Below, piece after piece: positions 11,491 to 24,697 of a stretch of 64,000 nucleotides of DNA. Each line of letters starts with the position of its first letter. Position 1 is the first letter of the stretch. This DNA is from Nectonema munidae (lineage: Eukaryota; Nematomorpha; Nectonematoida; Nectonematidae): positions 62,001-126,000 of the forward strand of contig JAUIRK010000072.1 of the NCBI GenBank assembly GCA_030549495.1, read 5' to 3'. Under the pieces are notes generated by a model. That model was not told where the DNA came from. It saw only the letters and a program-made list of their open reading frames with translations, and ran no database searches. Both the position numbers and the translations under genes were made by a program.

Positions 11491-14400
11491 TTTTTACGTT
11501 CTTGTGTTTACTCCTTTTAATGAAAACTTCTTAATCAGGTATCATAAATCAGAAGTAGTAAAAATCTTATCCCCCACTGCTAATAAATATGGTAGAGAAG
11601 TTTTCTCAAACTAGTTCTAATAAAATATATTTTTTCATCGTAGCATACTTTTTATCATATATTTTTAGAATGACAAAATTTAAGAGGGTTCCTTTAAATA
11701 TTTAATAATTAGATAAGAAAAATATATTTGAGTCAAGATGTGAGGTGCAAAATCGTATGTGCGTTTTTGGGTTTGGTATGCCAGCTGAATAGTAGAGACA
11801 GTTTTATGAACTTGCTTACAGAATGCCTGCAAGTGAATCACGTAACGTAAGAGAAAATTACCAAAGAAAAGAATGGAGAGGAGTATAGCTAAGTTTATGC
11901 GTGTATCATCGTAACTTTATCGCTTTTATGAAGATACACATACGCTTTCCTTGTTCGATATTCTGCTAAGTCTTTTTCAGCATCCCATACGAGGAAAAAT
12001 GTGAGCATGATAAAGAAAACTTTTCGTCCTATATGCTCGACCAATTTTAAAGAAAAGGGCTCAGAGTGAAGAAATTTTCAAAATTACAGGTTTAATTTGA
12101 AGGCTCCATTATAAATTTTCTTAGAAATATCATTTTGAAATATGATTTCTTCAGTCTGCGGTAAAAGACGGAAATGTAAAGTATTTTTTATGATTGACAG
12201 ATTTACTGGCGAAAGGCACACGCTTAATTTCTTTACAAGTTTTTGCCTTTTGATTCAGAAATTCCTGGAAAAATATTGATTTATCCCTGAAGTCAATTTT
12301 TTTTATTATAAATTTTTAGTTCAATTTTCGATTTAATCGATGTCTTAAATTTTAAATATAATACGATGTTGACTGCTTCAAGACAATTCGGCTTCCTGGT
12401 AATATTAATATCAATATATTCAGAGGCTGAACTGTCTTTGGGCCAAATTTACCAGAGTTCAAATTGTCTTGATCCCCAACTATCCTGCTTCCTTCATATT
12501 TACTGTAGTTTTGACTTATTGGCTATAACGAAGGGATTTTATAAGCAATCAGTTCCTTTAGAAGTATAGCGAATTTTCTTAAAACTCTGCTTACAATAAA
12601 ATGTCATTGCAATGAAGAATTTTTAAGCAAAAAATGTTGGCTAAGAAACTATTTACGTCAGTTGCTTCTTCAAATTCTCACGTTTAAAATCAATCGGTTT
12701 TGATTTTGTTAATTTTAAAGATAAAGCTGAAGCCTTCCTTCCTCCTTTGTCATTGCGAATGAAGAAGGAGGATGATGCAATGAATAAAGCAGGAAATGCA
12801 TTATATTTAATTCCTCTCTTCTAACCAATTTTTCTAAATTGCACCTGCTCTCAAGTGTTGGTCTTGTTGAAAAGTGGTTGTGGCGGTGATGAGTCCCTCT
12901 TTCTGCCTAGTGTCCCCACTTTTTGGAATGATGTCTTACTAAATTTCTTATTTTTGCCATATCTCAAACCTGATGATGATAAGAATTTGATATTTTTTTT
13001 ATAAATTTTTGCCTTCTAAATTAAAATTATTTTCTGATTACAGTTTTTTCCCAAGTGAGTCTTATGCTTATATAATTCTATAATAAGAAAGTTTGCGCTC
13101 CATTTTCATATATCTCTTGTTCCGTTAACTCAGAAGTTTGTGACATCTTTGTTTCGGCTCACTTTTTCCTCATATTTCCAATGAAAGACGTACGCAAAAA
13201 TTTCCTCTGAGAAATGACCCCTATGAGGAATCACGTACGAAAAAAATCACTTGAGAAAAAACTCCTTTTTTTCATTTTTATAAATTTAAATTTACGTTTT
13301 TTGTTGTTCAGTTAGTAAAATGATGTTGAGGTTAGAGTTATTAAGACGTTGTGCAATGAGTAAATCTTTAAATCGGAAATTGAAAACTAAAAGCTAATTT
13401 TTGCCACTAAATGAAATCAGCTAAGGGTACATTTCCCAAGGAGATTTTTCCTAATGTGTTTTTCATGGAATTTCGATGGAACAGGTGTTTTATGAATTAG
13501 TGAGTGACGAAAATTAGCGCTTTTGGTTGTTTCGCAAGTTAAAGGTTTTGTATTCAAAAAACTGAGTCCTCTTTATTTTCACGTTGTGACTTTTATTTCA
13601 AAATTATTTTTTTCCATTTTTGTAAATTTAAAATTCACTGTCTTCTTTTTAGTTTGTTCTTTTTTCCTAACCCTAACCCCAATCCTCCATATTTCTGCCT
13701 TCTTCAGTTTAGTTAAAGCATACAGGAACCGTATTCCAATATACTTCTTTTGAATTTATTGGATTTAACTTTTGCGGCATCAAACATTACTTATTTATAA
13801 CATGAACCAGAGAAGTCATTTTCTAAAATGAAATGTGACTAGTGAAAACCTTTATGCATCCGTCTTTTCACTGTGAATCAAAGTCAGTCTTAAACCAGGC
13901 ACGTTTTCAGACAGGAGATATTTCCCTCAACACCACCACCCTTTGTCTTTCGATAAAAGCTTCATTTAAAAACAAATTATTTTATCTACTGCATGTACTA
14001 TATGTATTTGTTACATTTTATATCTAGAGTGGTTATTTTAATTTCTTCTTTCATTACTTCAGTCATTGTGGATGACAGCATAGTGACGATCTTGCATACT
14101 TAGTAAAGCTCATCTCTGATGAAAGTGTTTAGATTGTGGAATACTTCAGAAATATATCTCATTTTTGGCTAAAAACGAAAATATTTTAGTGACTTAGTTG
14201 CTGGACCGCTCATTGGTGTTCAGTTGTGTCAATCACCATTATCCAGGTCTCAATGAAAATTATCTTTCGTCGTTGTATACTCCTTCTCCTAGAAGCGTGT
14301 ATACAGCATGAGACTTTCAAAGATTAGTTTTGACTTGCATCCTCCCTTGTCTGCGCTGCAAAGCGAAATATACTTGGAGCGCATTTCGTCATTATCTCAA

Positions 14401-16984
14401 TCATGAAGGAATATGCGCTGATAATGGCACCGGTAATTGCCAGTTCAAAGAGATAAATACCCCTGCAGCTTGGCAACTCCATTTCCACGTTCACATTTTA
14501 CAGCATGCGTGCGTATGCCTGTTTTGCCTTTTGCTGAAGCTTTCTCAGCCGTCCACCGTAAGCAACTTCTTTTTCTTTTGTCTTAAACCCTAACCCTAAC
14601 GCCTGCCTCCCATCAATAGGCTTCGCAAGGCGGTGAAAACGATTTATTTTTATCAAAGGAAAGTATGTTCTAAATAGAGAACGACTTTGAAACTCGTTAT
14701 ATAATGAAAAAATCATTCGACCGGCCTGATAAAATTACCGTCATGGCCTCAATTGGTTCGCGAACCGTATGTTTGGTCCAATCATGGTCTGCATGTTATC
14801 ACAACCAAACTGACTTGAACAACTCTAACCACCCCTAACTCCCTGACTTCCTTCTATTTCTTGAGTTAATCGCAGCTTTTTATTTTTATCACCGCTGGCC
14901 TCTTCATTCAGAGATCTGGCGTTCAAATTCCAGTTGAGGCAAATTATTTTCAGGAAATTATTTCTAATTGACTGCTTGTATTATTGGTTAGTTAATACTA
15001 CTATCGCACTAGCATTAAAATGACGTTACACTGAGTGCTGTTGCCGCGCGTCTTTTATACGTCTTCTCAGTCACAGTCCTTTTCCCCTAACCCTTCGCCT
15101 TTTCTCTCTCGAACGATCTTGAAGCACCTTTTTGCTTGAATTTTAATGATTTTGTGAAGATGACACTTTGCAACCTTCTGCACGGTAGCATAAATAATAA
15201 TATACATCAAGATCTCAATGCCGTTGACACAAATCAAATCTCTTATTCTTTACACGACCTATCTCTCTCTTCATTATTTCTCTGTGGCGTTGGTAAGCAC
15301 ACACACCATGAAATATATCTAATTTTCTAGCCAAACATTTTTGAATTAACTTAACTAACCTGCATACACAAGTAACTACTTGTAACACCCACTCCAAAAT
15401 CATTTTGCATCAGTGACAGTTTTTCTAACTCGCCCACTCCCAGCACCAACTCCTTTCATCTCTTTCGCTTATACAAATATCTGATTCTAAGAAGTGAGTG
15501 TTGTTTCCAGTTCGCTCCTCAGAACGTGATTCCAACTGAGAAAGAGTGGGCACGTCAATAGAAAGCGTATAAATTTATGTATCTCAAGTAAATTTCGGGG
15601 TTGCGGAAGAAAAACGAAATCGAAGGGATGCCTCATCCACGCTCTTTCTATCATTACTCCTTAATGCTGGTGATCGACTGCAACCTACCAAAATTTTTAT
15701 GCTTTGGAAGTGAACTTAGAAAAAATCGTAAGTTTGTGTCGCACTTCGTGTAATTTCACTTGTTATAATGTTGTGTATATTATAAAATATTATGTGTATC
15801 AAACTATTTGATCTCTATATGTCCATCCATTTCTTTTCGTTCAATTTTCTTCGTCATACGTGTGGATCATCATCGATTCATCATATCCTTTTTTATGATG
15901 TTTGTTGTTTTAAAAACTCCAATCAATATTCTCACATCTCATCGACATTAATATAAATTCATTCAACCAAAGAATTTTATCCGAGAGGAATCCATAAAAA
16001 GCAGAGAAGAGACAGTAAGTTTTTAGTAGAAAAAAAGTAATAATTATTGCACTCCTAAAATTATTTACGCAGCCTCCTCATATGGCTGAGGACAACTGCT
16101 TGGAAAGAGGCAAACAAGAGTGATCTAATACCTATCAGACCATGGTCTTCGACTAGCTTATATTTTCCACACAACTTATATAATACACGGAACAAGTCTT
16201 GGTGGTGATGGCAGCAGAGTATGAGAGATGATAGCTCTGGTCTTCATCGCTTCTGCGCGATACATTATTTTCACAACACCCCCTAACCCTAATTTTGTGC
16301 TCTGGTTGAGAGGTGTAGCGTGAATTGGAGCGTCTTTTTGCTTTGTCCCATTTTCTCTGACATCGCCACGCTTCTCCCTTCTTAATGATCATAATGGCGA
16401 GCGCTTTGTTTGTTGCGATTATTTCACAATCCTTTGTTTCCATCTTTTTCACGCGAATCCATGATTCCTTTTATCATGCAAAGGTGCAAGCTGTTTCTTG
16501 AGTTCGGGACAATTCGCTCTCTAAGAATTTTAAGGCCGATTTGTCCATAGGCCGAATTGATCTATTTCTATTTCTTGTATTGGTAAGTTAATTAAATACC
16601 AATTATTTATTAAGGCATATAAGTTTGCTAAAAAATTTAAAAGTTTTTTCAATATTTGAAATAGTAAATCCTACTATCTTATCTTATCTTTTAAACGATT
16701 TATTGGTACATTCTACTATTTTCAAGGTTTGTTGTAGTGGTGATTTTTAAATCTTTTAATCACTGTTTTTCAACAGATAATTGTCTTTTATTCCATCTAG
16801 TCTTTTTCATGTCGTATTACTAAAAAAAAAATGAAATAATCTTTGGATCAAAAACTTTCTGAAAGGCCTCTTATCGAAATTAATTTTTATTTTGTTTTGA
16901 TAACACCATTCTTCCTAAATACTTAATAATGAATCATGCATGCATGCTCTTGCTCAACTCCTTCAAGTTATTTGAAACATGAGG
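11491..16984. other. Gene-poor region with no recognisable coding exon
   Basis: Short open frames exist (for example 12366-12569, 14330-14593 and 16452-16153 on the minus strand), but none shows a known motif, splice-bounded structure or repeated support. The stretch 13.6-16.5 kb is less AT-rich than its flanks and has several CCCTAACCC-like words. It could hold untranslated or regulatory DNA of an unseen gene. Confidence 0.4.
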
Positions 16985-17430
16985 ATGATTTCATCACGAT
17001 ACATGTTCTTTTTCAGACTTTTATAAATATTATAAATGAAAATTGAGAATAAAAGGGACCCAATGTTGAGCCTTGAAGCACTCCTGCAACAAGTGTCAGA
17101 AGTCAGGTTGTTAAATGAAATTAAATGGCTTGTTGCGCCAACAAGAGTATTTTTCCATTAATCTATAAAAACTTGCTCTAATGCCTAATTTATTAAGTTT
17201 ATAAAGTAAGATTTTATGCTTCACGCAATCAAACGTCTTGGAAAAGTCCATGAAAAATTCATTTTTCAAGTGATAAAAGAAATTCAGAAATCAAAGTATT
17301 CGGTGGCCTATAAACAGTCAATACAGGAACATTTGCTCAAGGCAGTGTAAATTTAGGGAAAAGAAAATCATTCAGTATCTTGTTCTGTATCACTACATAT
17401 ATTGAATGCTATAGGAGGTAATTGAATGCC
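16985..17430 (-). mobile_element. Internally deleted LINE: endonuclease piece joined to RT piece
   Basis: Read on the minus strand, 17400-17285 gives VYRPPNTLISEFLLS, the 'vYRPP' block of the AP-type endonuclease. This runs directly into FMDFSKTFDCVKHKILLYKL (RT motif A, about 17270-17170). About 17070-17030, in another frame, gives GVLQGSTLGPF (RT motif B). The linker and N-terminal RT are missing between endonuclease and motif A, so a deletion removed them. The endonuclease wording is very close to PVLVVYRPPNNLIYEFL at 57630, suggesting the same LINE family. Confidence 0.75.
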
Positions 17431-19127
17431 ATCCTCCTATAAAAAATACAAACTCCTCATTCAGTCTTTTTTTCTTTGAATATACACTTATAGCGATCTA
17501 TAGTCGGAAACGTAATTAATTTACTTGTTCCAGATTTCAGTAAAAACTAGAAAGCCTGGAAGGAAGCGAAGCGATTGGGAATAAGCTTCTGATATTCAAA
17601 AGTGCCAGAAACTATTATTTGGCGAGATCAGGGTAATTATGATTACCACTGCAAAAACTGCTTTTCTCGATCCGCGATTTTTATCATTTGTAATTTCTTT
17701 CGAAGATTGGGGTCAATGACCTTTTGCTAAGTATTTTTATTGAAAGGATGTATTCCTAAGGCACTTACAGGGGTTTTTTCATCTAAGTTCTAGGCGATTT
17801 AGGCTTGTACAATTTGTTGCAAGAAACTTCCTATGCTTCTTCGTAGTGCTCTGCATGCATGTGTGTGTGTTAATTATAATAATAATAACCCAATGAAAAA
17901 TCATCACGCCTGCATCTCACATTTTAATCTCATTCCTTCTACTTTCGTTTTGTTTTTGCTAATCACCGAAATGCCCTCTTTTTCTTTTCACAGATTTTGT
18001 ATTGAGTGTGTGTGTGTGTGTTACATGAATTTGCGTCTAACCGACTACGGCGGATCCAATGAATGAATAAATGCCTTCACTGCTTTACGCGACATATTCA
18101 TGGATCGAATTACACGCGTAAACACACAACTTCATTGTTTTTGTTCTCACTGCTACACAATTTGTGTGAGGCGATCGTGTAAACATATTTACAACAATTC
18201 ATTCATTCATTCATTCATTCCCCTTACTTAGTACAAGTAATGGGAGTGGATTTTATTTAGCCTAATTCTTAAATCCATTTTGGTAATTATACTCTCATTA
18301 GCTCTACCTTTTTGCCTCATTTTGCTTACACTTCTTTTCATCTAAGATTTGTTCTTCATCAGGTTAGGCAATCTTTTTTTATTACAAAATAAAGAGTTCT
18401 GGTGCCAGGTTTCTTAACCTCGGGCGAATCTTCCCCTTTTTAGCGAAAATGGAATTCAGACGGGCAATTTTTTTCCGAAAATAATCGGTACTATTGACGT
18501 AAAAAAGTATTCCAATATTTTTTCAAAGCGAGTACTTACATAATAATTTAATGTAGTACGGATTCTTCAGAATTGAAGAAGTCAAATAGAAGAAGGCCTC
18601 TTTAATCCTTTTCTTGTAAGCGCGAATCTGTAGAAGGAAATTGGGAGGACGTGTAATTGAACTTAAATCGATTGAAGAAGTCAAATGAAGGTTTGAAGAT
18701 TTTCACCATTTTTTCACTTCATACTGGGAGAATTTAATATTTTTAGGATCTCATTGGGCGATTTAATGTTGAGGAGCCCTCTTACCCCCACCCTACATTT
18801 GCCCCCTTAATAATTGTAAAAACGGAATTTTTCAAGTCATTATATCACTTATTTAGTTGTTTGGGGATTAAGAGTTAGTTAATCGATTAATTTGTTTTTA
18901 ATCTATTAATAGTTTTTCAGCGATTTTTTGCTTGCACGCACTCTTGCCATATTTCGTTCTTTACTAATTTACTATTACTATTTATCAAGAAATTAGTCAT
19001 CTACTCTGAAAGACGAAGAAGATTAATTATAGATATTCTCATACAAAACATGAATATTCATTATTAAATACGTTTAAAATGTGTTAAGGTATTTATTTTG
19101 ATAACAATATTAAAAATGAGTTCATAG
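17431..19127. other. No gene seen; two microsatellites
   Basis: A TG run lies at about 18006-18020 and (ATTC)n at about 18197-18220. Otherwise nothing supportable. Confidence 0.5.
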
Positions 19128-19197
19128 GGGCCGAAATGTTTCAAAAAGACTGCGGTCCGCATATGGCAAAACTGAGGGCCGCAATTTGGACAACACT
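19128..19197 (-). mobile_element. hAT-type terminal remnant
   Basis: On the minus strand it reads AAGTGTTGTCCAAATTGCGG then CCCTCAGTTTTGCC and GCGGACCGCAG, the layout of hAT miniature ends with GTTGTCCAAA and GCGGCCC. No second end was found. Confidence 0.45.
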
Positions 19198-19779
19198 TAT
19201 TTTGTTGACTTAACTTATGAGCATTTATCCCACTTTTAAAACACGAGAAAACGTTTTATCACTCGTCAAATGCCCCTTTTTACAAGCATTATTCATTTGA
19301 CAAATGTGGAGTTCAAAATGGCGCTCACTCGTATTTAGATGTTCGCCCAACTGACCCTGCTCAGGTGGAATCGCGCTCTATTTTGAAATTGAATATAAAA
19401 GGCTTTATATAATAGGATAGCAAAATGTTTTAGTTTTTAAACAACGTGATTGAATAGTAACTTATCAGAAAGAGTATTTTTAGAGAACCGACGTTTTCGT
19501 TGCTTTTACCCTCGAAAGATAATTTCCTTACTTCAAGTGTGTAGTCAGTTGGCCTCAACCTCTTTACTGCCAGGGACTCCTTTGTCATTTCTCAAAATAT
19601 AAGCCCTTCTCGCTTCCAAAATGGTCTTATATACAAGGAAAATCTTCAAATTTCTTCCTCCTCAGTGTTCTGTCACGAGCACAAGAGACAACCTCACAAT
19701 ACACACTTTATAGTGTAGTTAAACACGTTTAAAAAGTTGCCTGATTTTTATACATCAGTAAAAAGATATCTAAGATATC

Positions 19780-19890
19780 AAGGTCTTGGCTTCGATCCCG
19801 CATCAAGCCTGCTTTCCTCATAGTTCGATACAAGCGGCGCAAATGTGCCTTCTCGATGAAAACACGCGAGGTTGCCTTTGCCTTAGAGTC
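19780..19890 (+). mobile_element. tRNA-like SINE fragment, copy 2
   Basis: AAGGTCTTGGCTTCGATCCC (B box-like) followed by GCATCAAGCC and ATGTGCCTTCTCGATGAAAA parallels the copy at 1835-1913 word for word with substitutions. The upstream part does not align well between the copies, so one or both are truncated. Confidence 0.5.
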
Positions 19891-20928
19891 TGTCGGTTTG
19901 TGCTTTCAAATTTTTCCTTCGCGCTAGGAACACTCTCGCTTGAGATCCACATATCTATGGAAAAGTGGGTGTCTGTCGTGTATCTTATTTCAAGAATCAG
20001 AAAAGCCGCGTGTCACACTTTCTGGTTAATTATAATAAAAGGTATAAACTTATATGCCCACCTAGCATTTTGTGAGCGCGTTCATTTCTTTTGTAACAAC
20101 AATATTTTAATTGGTATAATCAAGCTAACAAATTAAGCATGCTTGATCATGAACTCTGCGCATTGATAACAAACTCGCTGCATACCTGCTCGATGATGAT
20201 GATGTTGATGATAGCAATCCAATTACCTCGGCGTCATTGTGATCTACTGCATGATAGATATCACAACATCACTCTACTAATTATCACCAGCAGTTCCTTT
20301 GCTAAGTCTTTGGCCTAATTTTTTTTACCCCGTACGTGCTGGTACTGGATACGATCAAGTTGGTTGTTCGCCTGTTGTTGTCACATCTGGTATCTGAAAA
20401 AAGATGACAATTGATCTACTCAAAAATGTGCTGCTTCATTAAATTTCGGTAATTTCTCCTCATTTCTTTGTTTCTCTTCAGAAATCTCGATTTTTTGATT
20501 CTGACTTCCTTGCTCTAGCGATTTCCAAACCCTGTTTTTTCAAGGCCAACAATTTGTTCTTTACTTGGTCAAACTGTTTTTCTTTTGTGTTTGACTCCAC
20601 GCTGCCGAATCTAATCGGCTTTCTTTTATTCGTTTGTTATGGAAAAGATACTCCTTTTTGTTATCAGTCATTTTGAAAAATATATTTTGAGATATCAAAA
20701 CTTTTCCATATTTTTTCCACCTGAAATTGTAAAAATTTTGGGTCAATAACTTGTGTAAAAGGACATCGAAATGAACAAAGTTCTTGTTTTTTTAATTAAA
20801 TTGCAGACGCAAACAAAATGAAAAAGTTATTTATTGGAATGTGTTTTTAAATGCCATTTAAACAATTATTATAACTGTTGCTGTAAATGACTGAATGTGT
20901 CCTCCTTTTTTATATTTCAAATGGTATA
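19891..20928. other. No gene seen
   Basis: Short open frames only. GATGATGATGATGTTGATGA at about 20191-20210 is a small trinucleotide repeat. Confidence 0.4.
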
Positions 20929-21495
20929 AAGTGAAATCTGTTTATTACGGGTATAACTAAATTTCGCATGTAACGAAACGATTTGCAGCCTCGTCAAAAT
21001 CTCCTCCGAAGTCGGCATAACGAAATTGGCGTACTAATTTCCTAGCGCCACGAAATCATCATAAATTAACTTGTTATATCGCCTAGCTTCCCCAAACCAC
21101 GGAAGTTTTCTGACGTGTTGGAAGGTGGTCTCGCGTATTTAAAAGACTAAGGTTTAACCAAGCGTTTTGATGGACTTTATATTACGGAGTTAACATATGG
21201 TAAGCACGGTGTTGTAAAACCGCAGGACATCACAGCATTTGTTTTGGACTCGCAATATTTATATTTTTATTCACTAACAAATACACGTACTCATATGTTT
21301 TATTGACGACGACTGTGCATCAGCATAATCTACATTCACACGTGTGTCTATTACACTCTGTAAGATGTTTGCGCTAAAATAAAACTTGATATTCACGATT
21401 TTTGTATGTTCTATATCCTCCCTGATACAACAACATTCTCATATAACCAACTCAAATTGGGCCCAGTGGTAGTTCGTTAATTCCGGATTTTACTC
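20929..21495. mobile_element. pogo/Tigger-type miniature element (567 bp), TA-flanked
   Basis: The left end reads AAGTGAAATCTGTTTATTAC. The reverse complement of the right end reads GAGTAAAATCCGGAATTAAC, then GAACTACCACTGGGCCCAAT. TA dinucleotides lie on both sides (20927-20928 and 21496-21497). Ends of the type 'GTAAAATCCCGTTATTACGAA', with 'GGNCCAA' and repeated 'CGTTATATCG' words further in, are known from pogo/Tigger elements of the Tc1/mariner superfamily. The interior encodes no transposase, so it is non-autonomous. Confidence 0.7.
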
Positions 21496-24400
21496 TATAT
21501 TTTATCGGGCCCTTAATTTTGTATTTTTTTAAATTTCTCGCCCCTCTCTCAAATCCTTCCCTCCCACCTCCTAGGACGCAAGATTTGATCCTCTCGATTC
21601 ATTTTAACACAATTATATTATGCACCATTTGTTAGTAGCCAATGTAACATATCCAGTATTTCTAGCCTTAAAAATGAGCCTCTTTTAAAATCGCTTTTTG
21701 GTTCCACGCTTTCCGCATACTTTCTTCATGTTTTCTCACTTTTGAAGGTTGTATTGATCCCTCAAGACAAAAATGATTTTAAAAAGTGTTGTACTTTTTT
21801 TAAATATTGGATCTGCGTGCTTCTTTTTGACATGATCGTAGATTCCTTAAAATTTATTCCATTTTAAAACTTTTCAGATTTTGATAAATTCGCTTTTTCT
21901 AATTTTCACGTGGACGACGAAAGTCCCTTGTGATCGATGACCTTCCTTTTGAAAAAGGACACAGAAGTCATGACAAATCAAAAAGATAGGGTAAGCTTTT
22001 TTTATTCCTGCCTGTATTTTATTAGGAACGCATAAAGATAACTCATTTATTTTACAATAACACTTGGGCGTTGACAGGGTCGGGTTGGCTGGCTCAACTT
22101 TTGAGTATTGGGAAGTGTTCGCACAAATCAACACCAAAAGCCGAACGATGTCACAAGTGATATTAAAGATGTATTGGATATCCGTTAAATTTTTACGTCC
22201 TCTTATCATTACGCATCATTTAAGTTTCGACGTGCGCATCTGCCATTTTAAAGTAATTTTAAAAATGTGTTCTTCATCACAGAGTCACATTTGTATGTGG
22301 ATGATTTCCTGGTGTTATCTTGTCAGAAATAACTTGGCGGGCGGTTGCGACCTGTGAGCCGTATGATTGACACCTCTCTACATTAGACCTTTATTTTGCA
22401 TAGAGTATGAATAAATGATCAAAAATTTATTGAACACACTGAACAACAAAATCAGATTGAGAGTGCGAATTTTCTCGAAGAACGATCCCTTCACAAAATG
22501 TTCTCGCATCTGAACCAGGGTGTTTTCGTATTTCGTTTTTTTAGCATCACATCTAACTTTTTATTTGTCCACGCTAGAGATATGGAGCATCATTGTGAAA
22601 GATCTCTGATCTAGAAGTCAAAGCCTTTTTGATGAGGCTTTGAAAAGAAAAGGACGTAAATATCAGAATATATATAATTATTTATGTGTGCAGACTTTCC
22701 AAATCAATTATATCTAGAGGTGATAACAATTGATTTGCTGACGTGGCGTGTACTTTATAATATCGAGCCTGAAAATAGTCTAATGATAAGCCAGGTTAGT
22801 CGTGTTTGTTATTATTGTCATGAAGAATTCTGGCTAAAACTACTAATTTTGTATGTAAATTCTGAGCATCAGCCAATATTAGATCAAGTCTGAGTGATTA
22901 TTTTTCCAAATTCGTAATCAGACGGGCAAATCTGCTTCTAGGGGGCTGCACTATACGAAAGTGTATGATGCGCAACTGTTTGAAATCAATATTCGGTTGT
23001 GCGCATATTCGGCTAAAACTTTGAGCATTCGTGTTTCTTTCAAAATTTATTGTTCGAATATCTCCTTTTCAAGGATGTATGCCAATATGCAGACATATTA
23101 AGCGTATTATTTTATGACATTCCCTAGCGATTTTGATCTCATCGTTCGATACCCTAGCATTGCAATTACTTTCTCTTTATTTACAGGAAAGTTACAAGAA
23201 AGAAAATTTTTTTAAACAGAACAGGGAAACATACTGGTTAAGTAAAATTATAACTAGTAAATATAAGCGTTTTATTTATTTTCGTATTTTCTTTTCTGCT
23301 GACATTTTTTTTCTAAAATCGTAATAAATTCATTCTAGGTAATGAATATTTTCTAGTTATAGTGAACTCTTTTTTAACATCTGTTTCAGAGCAAAGTTCA
23401 GAAGCATTGTTAGCTCTAGAACAAGTTCCTCTTGAATGGTGGTGGAGACTAAATGAAACTAAATATAAAAGTCATGTTTAAATTTTAGCGTGTCCGTCTA
23501 CATCTAGGAAGTGAGAGATTGCTTAGCAACGGAATAAAATTGAGTCGATTTATAATTTCGGTTGATGTATTCCTTTTCGCTTCAAATTTATATGTCATAT
23601 ATTTCAAGGAGTTCAAGAGAGAGGGACAGTAAATTACAGGGGAGCTCAGTCGCATCCGCTCCACATCAACTCTCTAGGCTTGGTCTAGGGGTATTAGAAG
23701 TTCGTGTTACTCTTTAAATTCGAGATACGTAGACCTAAAATGTATACATCTTGTCCCTCTGTTCGCTGAAGCCGTTGTTCGCCAATCACAATTCACATTT
23801 ATAAGGGCCAATTTTTGAACTGTCAAACGTTTTTATTCGTTTTTATACGAGAAGTTATTTAAATGTAGCGCCTTAATCCGAAGATGGCGAAGGAGAATGT
23901 ACAATTAGTAGCTAAAATCTGTTCCACGCTCAAATTATCGGGAGGCATTTATTATTGGAGATGTTCGCCCGTAGTTTACTCCCATCTCTTTCACATTTTA
24001 CATCATACGTTTAAAAGTACTCATTTCAAGAAAGTTTTAACAAAAGAAATGTGGGCAAATTTTATTAAAAACTTTGAATTATTTGTCTTCATTGTTATAA
24101 GCAGATAATTCTGCCTTTTTTCGCTGGGTTTCTTTTTTCAGATTGAGAGCCAGATAATGCACATTTCAAAAAAATTTAACCATTTAGAAAATGAACAATT
24201 TTTAGCATATTTTAAAAAGTTATATACTAGTGAAACTTGAAAATATTCCATTTTAATTTTTATAGAAAATTTGCGTTTTCTTTTATCAATGATAACACTT
24301 TCCATTTTTAGCAAGAAATTTATTTAATTTGTATGGGCATTGAATTAATTCCTTCCGAATCAATATCGGAAAAATGTAAAAGATTTCTTAGAATCGTGAC

Positions 24401-24697
24401 ATCTCGTTAAAATATGATAAAAACAAAATATTTAAGCCGTGCACTACGCGGAGAAACATTACTAAAATAAAGACGAAAATATTTGGAGAACTCGGTGTCA
24501 TTATTTTTCTTTAGTTTTTTGCATTTATCTGTTGAAAGATTTCTTTCTCCGATATCCCCTCTTTTCTTGCGTATAAAATAAAGGGAGGTTTAAGTGTCTC
24601 CGCACTTTCTTAATCAGCATATCTTTGTCAGACCTTCCAAAAAATGTAAGCAATTATGAATGATTCGTATATATTCAATTTGTTATACTTTGAATAG
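21496..24697. other. Upstream region of the rhotekin-like gene; no certain exon
   Basis: No exon could be proved. A candidate first coding exon begins at ATG 23884 (context GAAGATGGCG, a strong start context) with in-frame GT sites shortly after. A TATAAAA word lies at about 24571. Neither is decisive. Nothing else is supportable in this stretch. Confidence 0.35.

Noticed and set aside
22064-22357. Possible RT motif LYVDDFLVLSCQ at about 22288-22320
   Set aside because: No other RT block precedes or follows it in any frame, so a chance match is more likely.
24560-24697. Short exon ending AAAAAAT|GTAAGC with a TATAAAA word upstream and a 52-bp intron
   Set aside because: The frame has no start codon, and the in-frame extension upstream is blocked by a stop.
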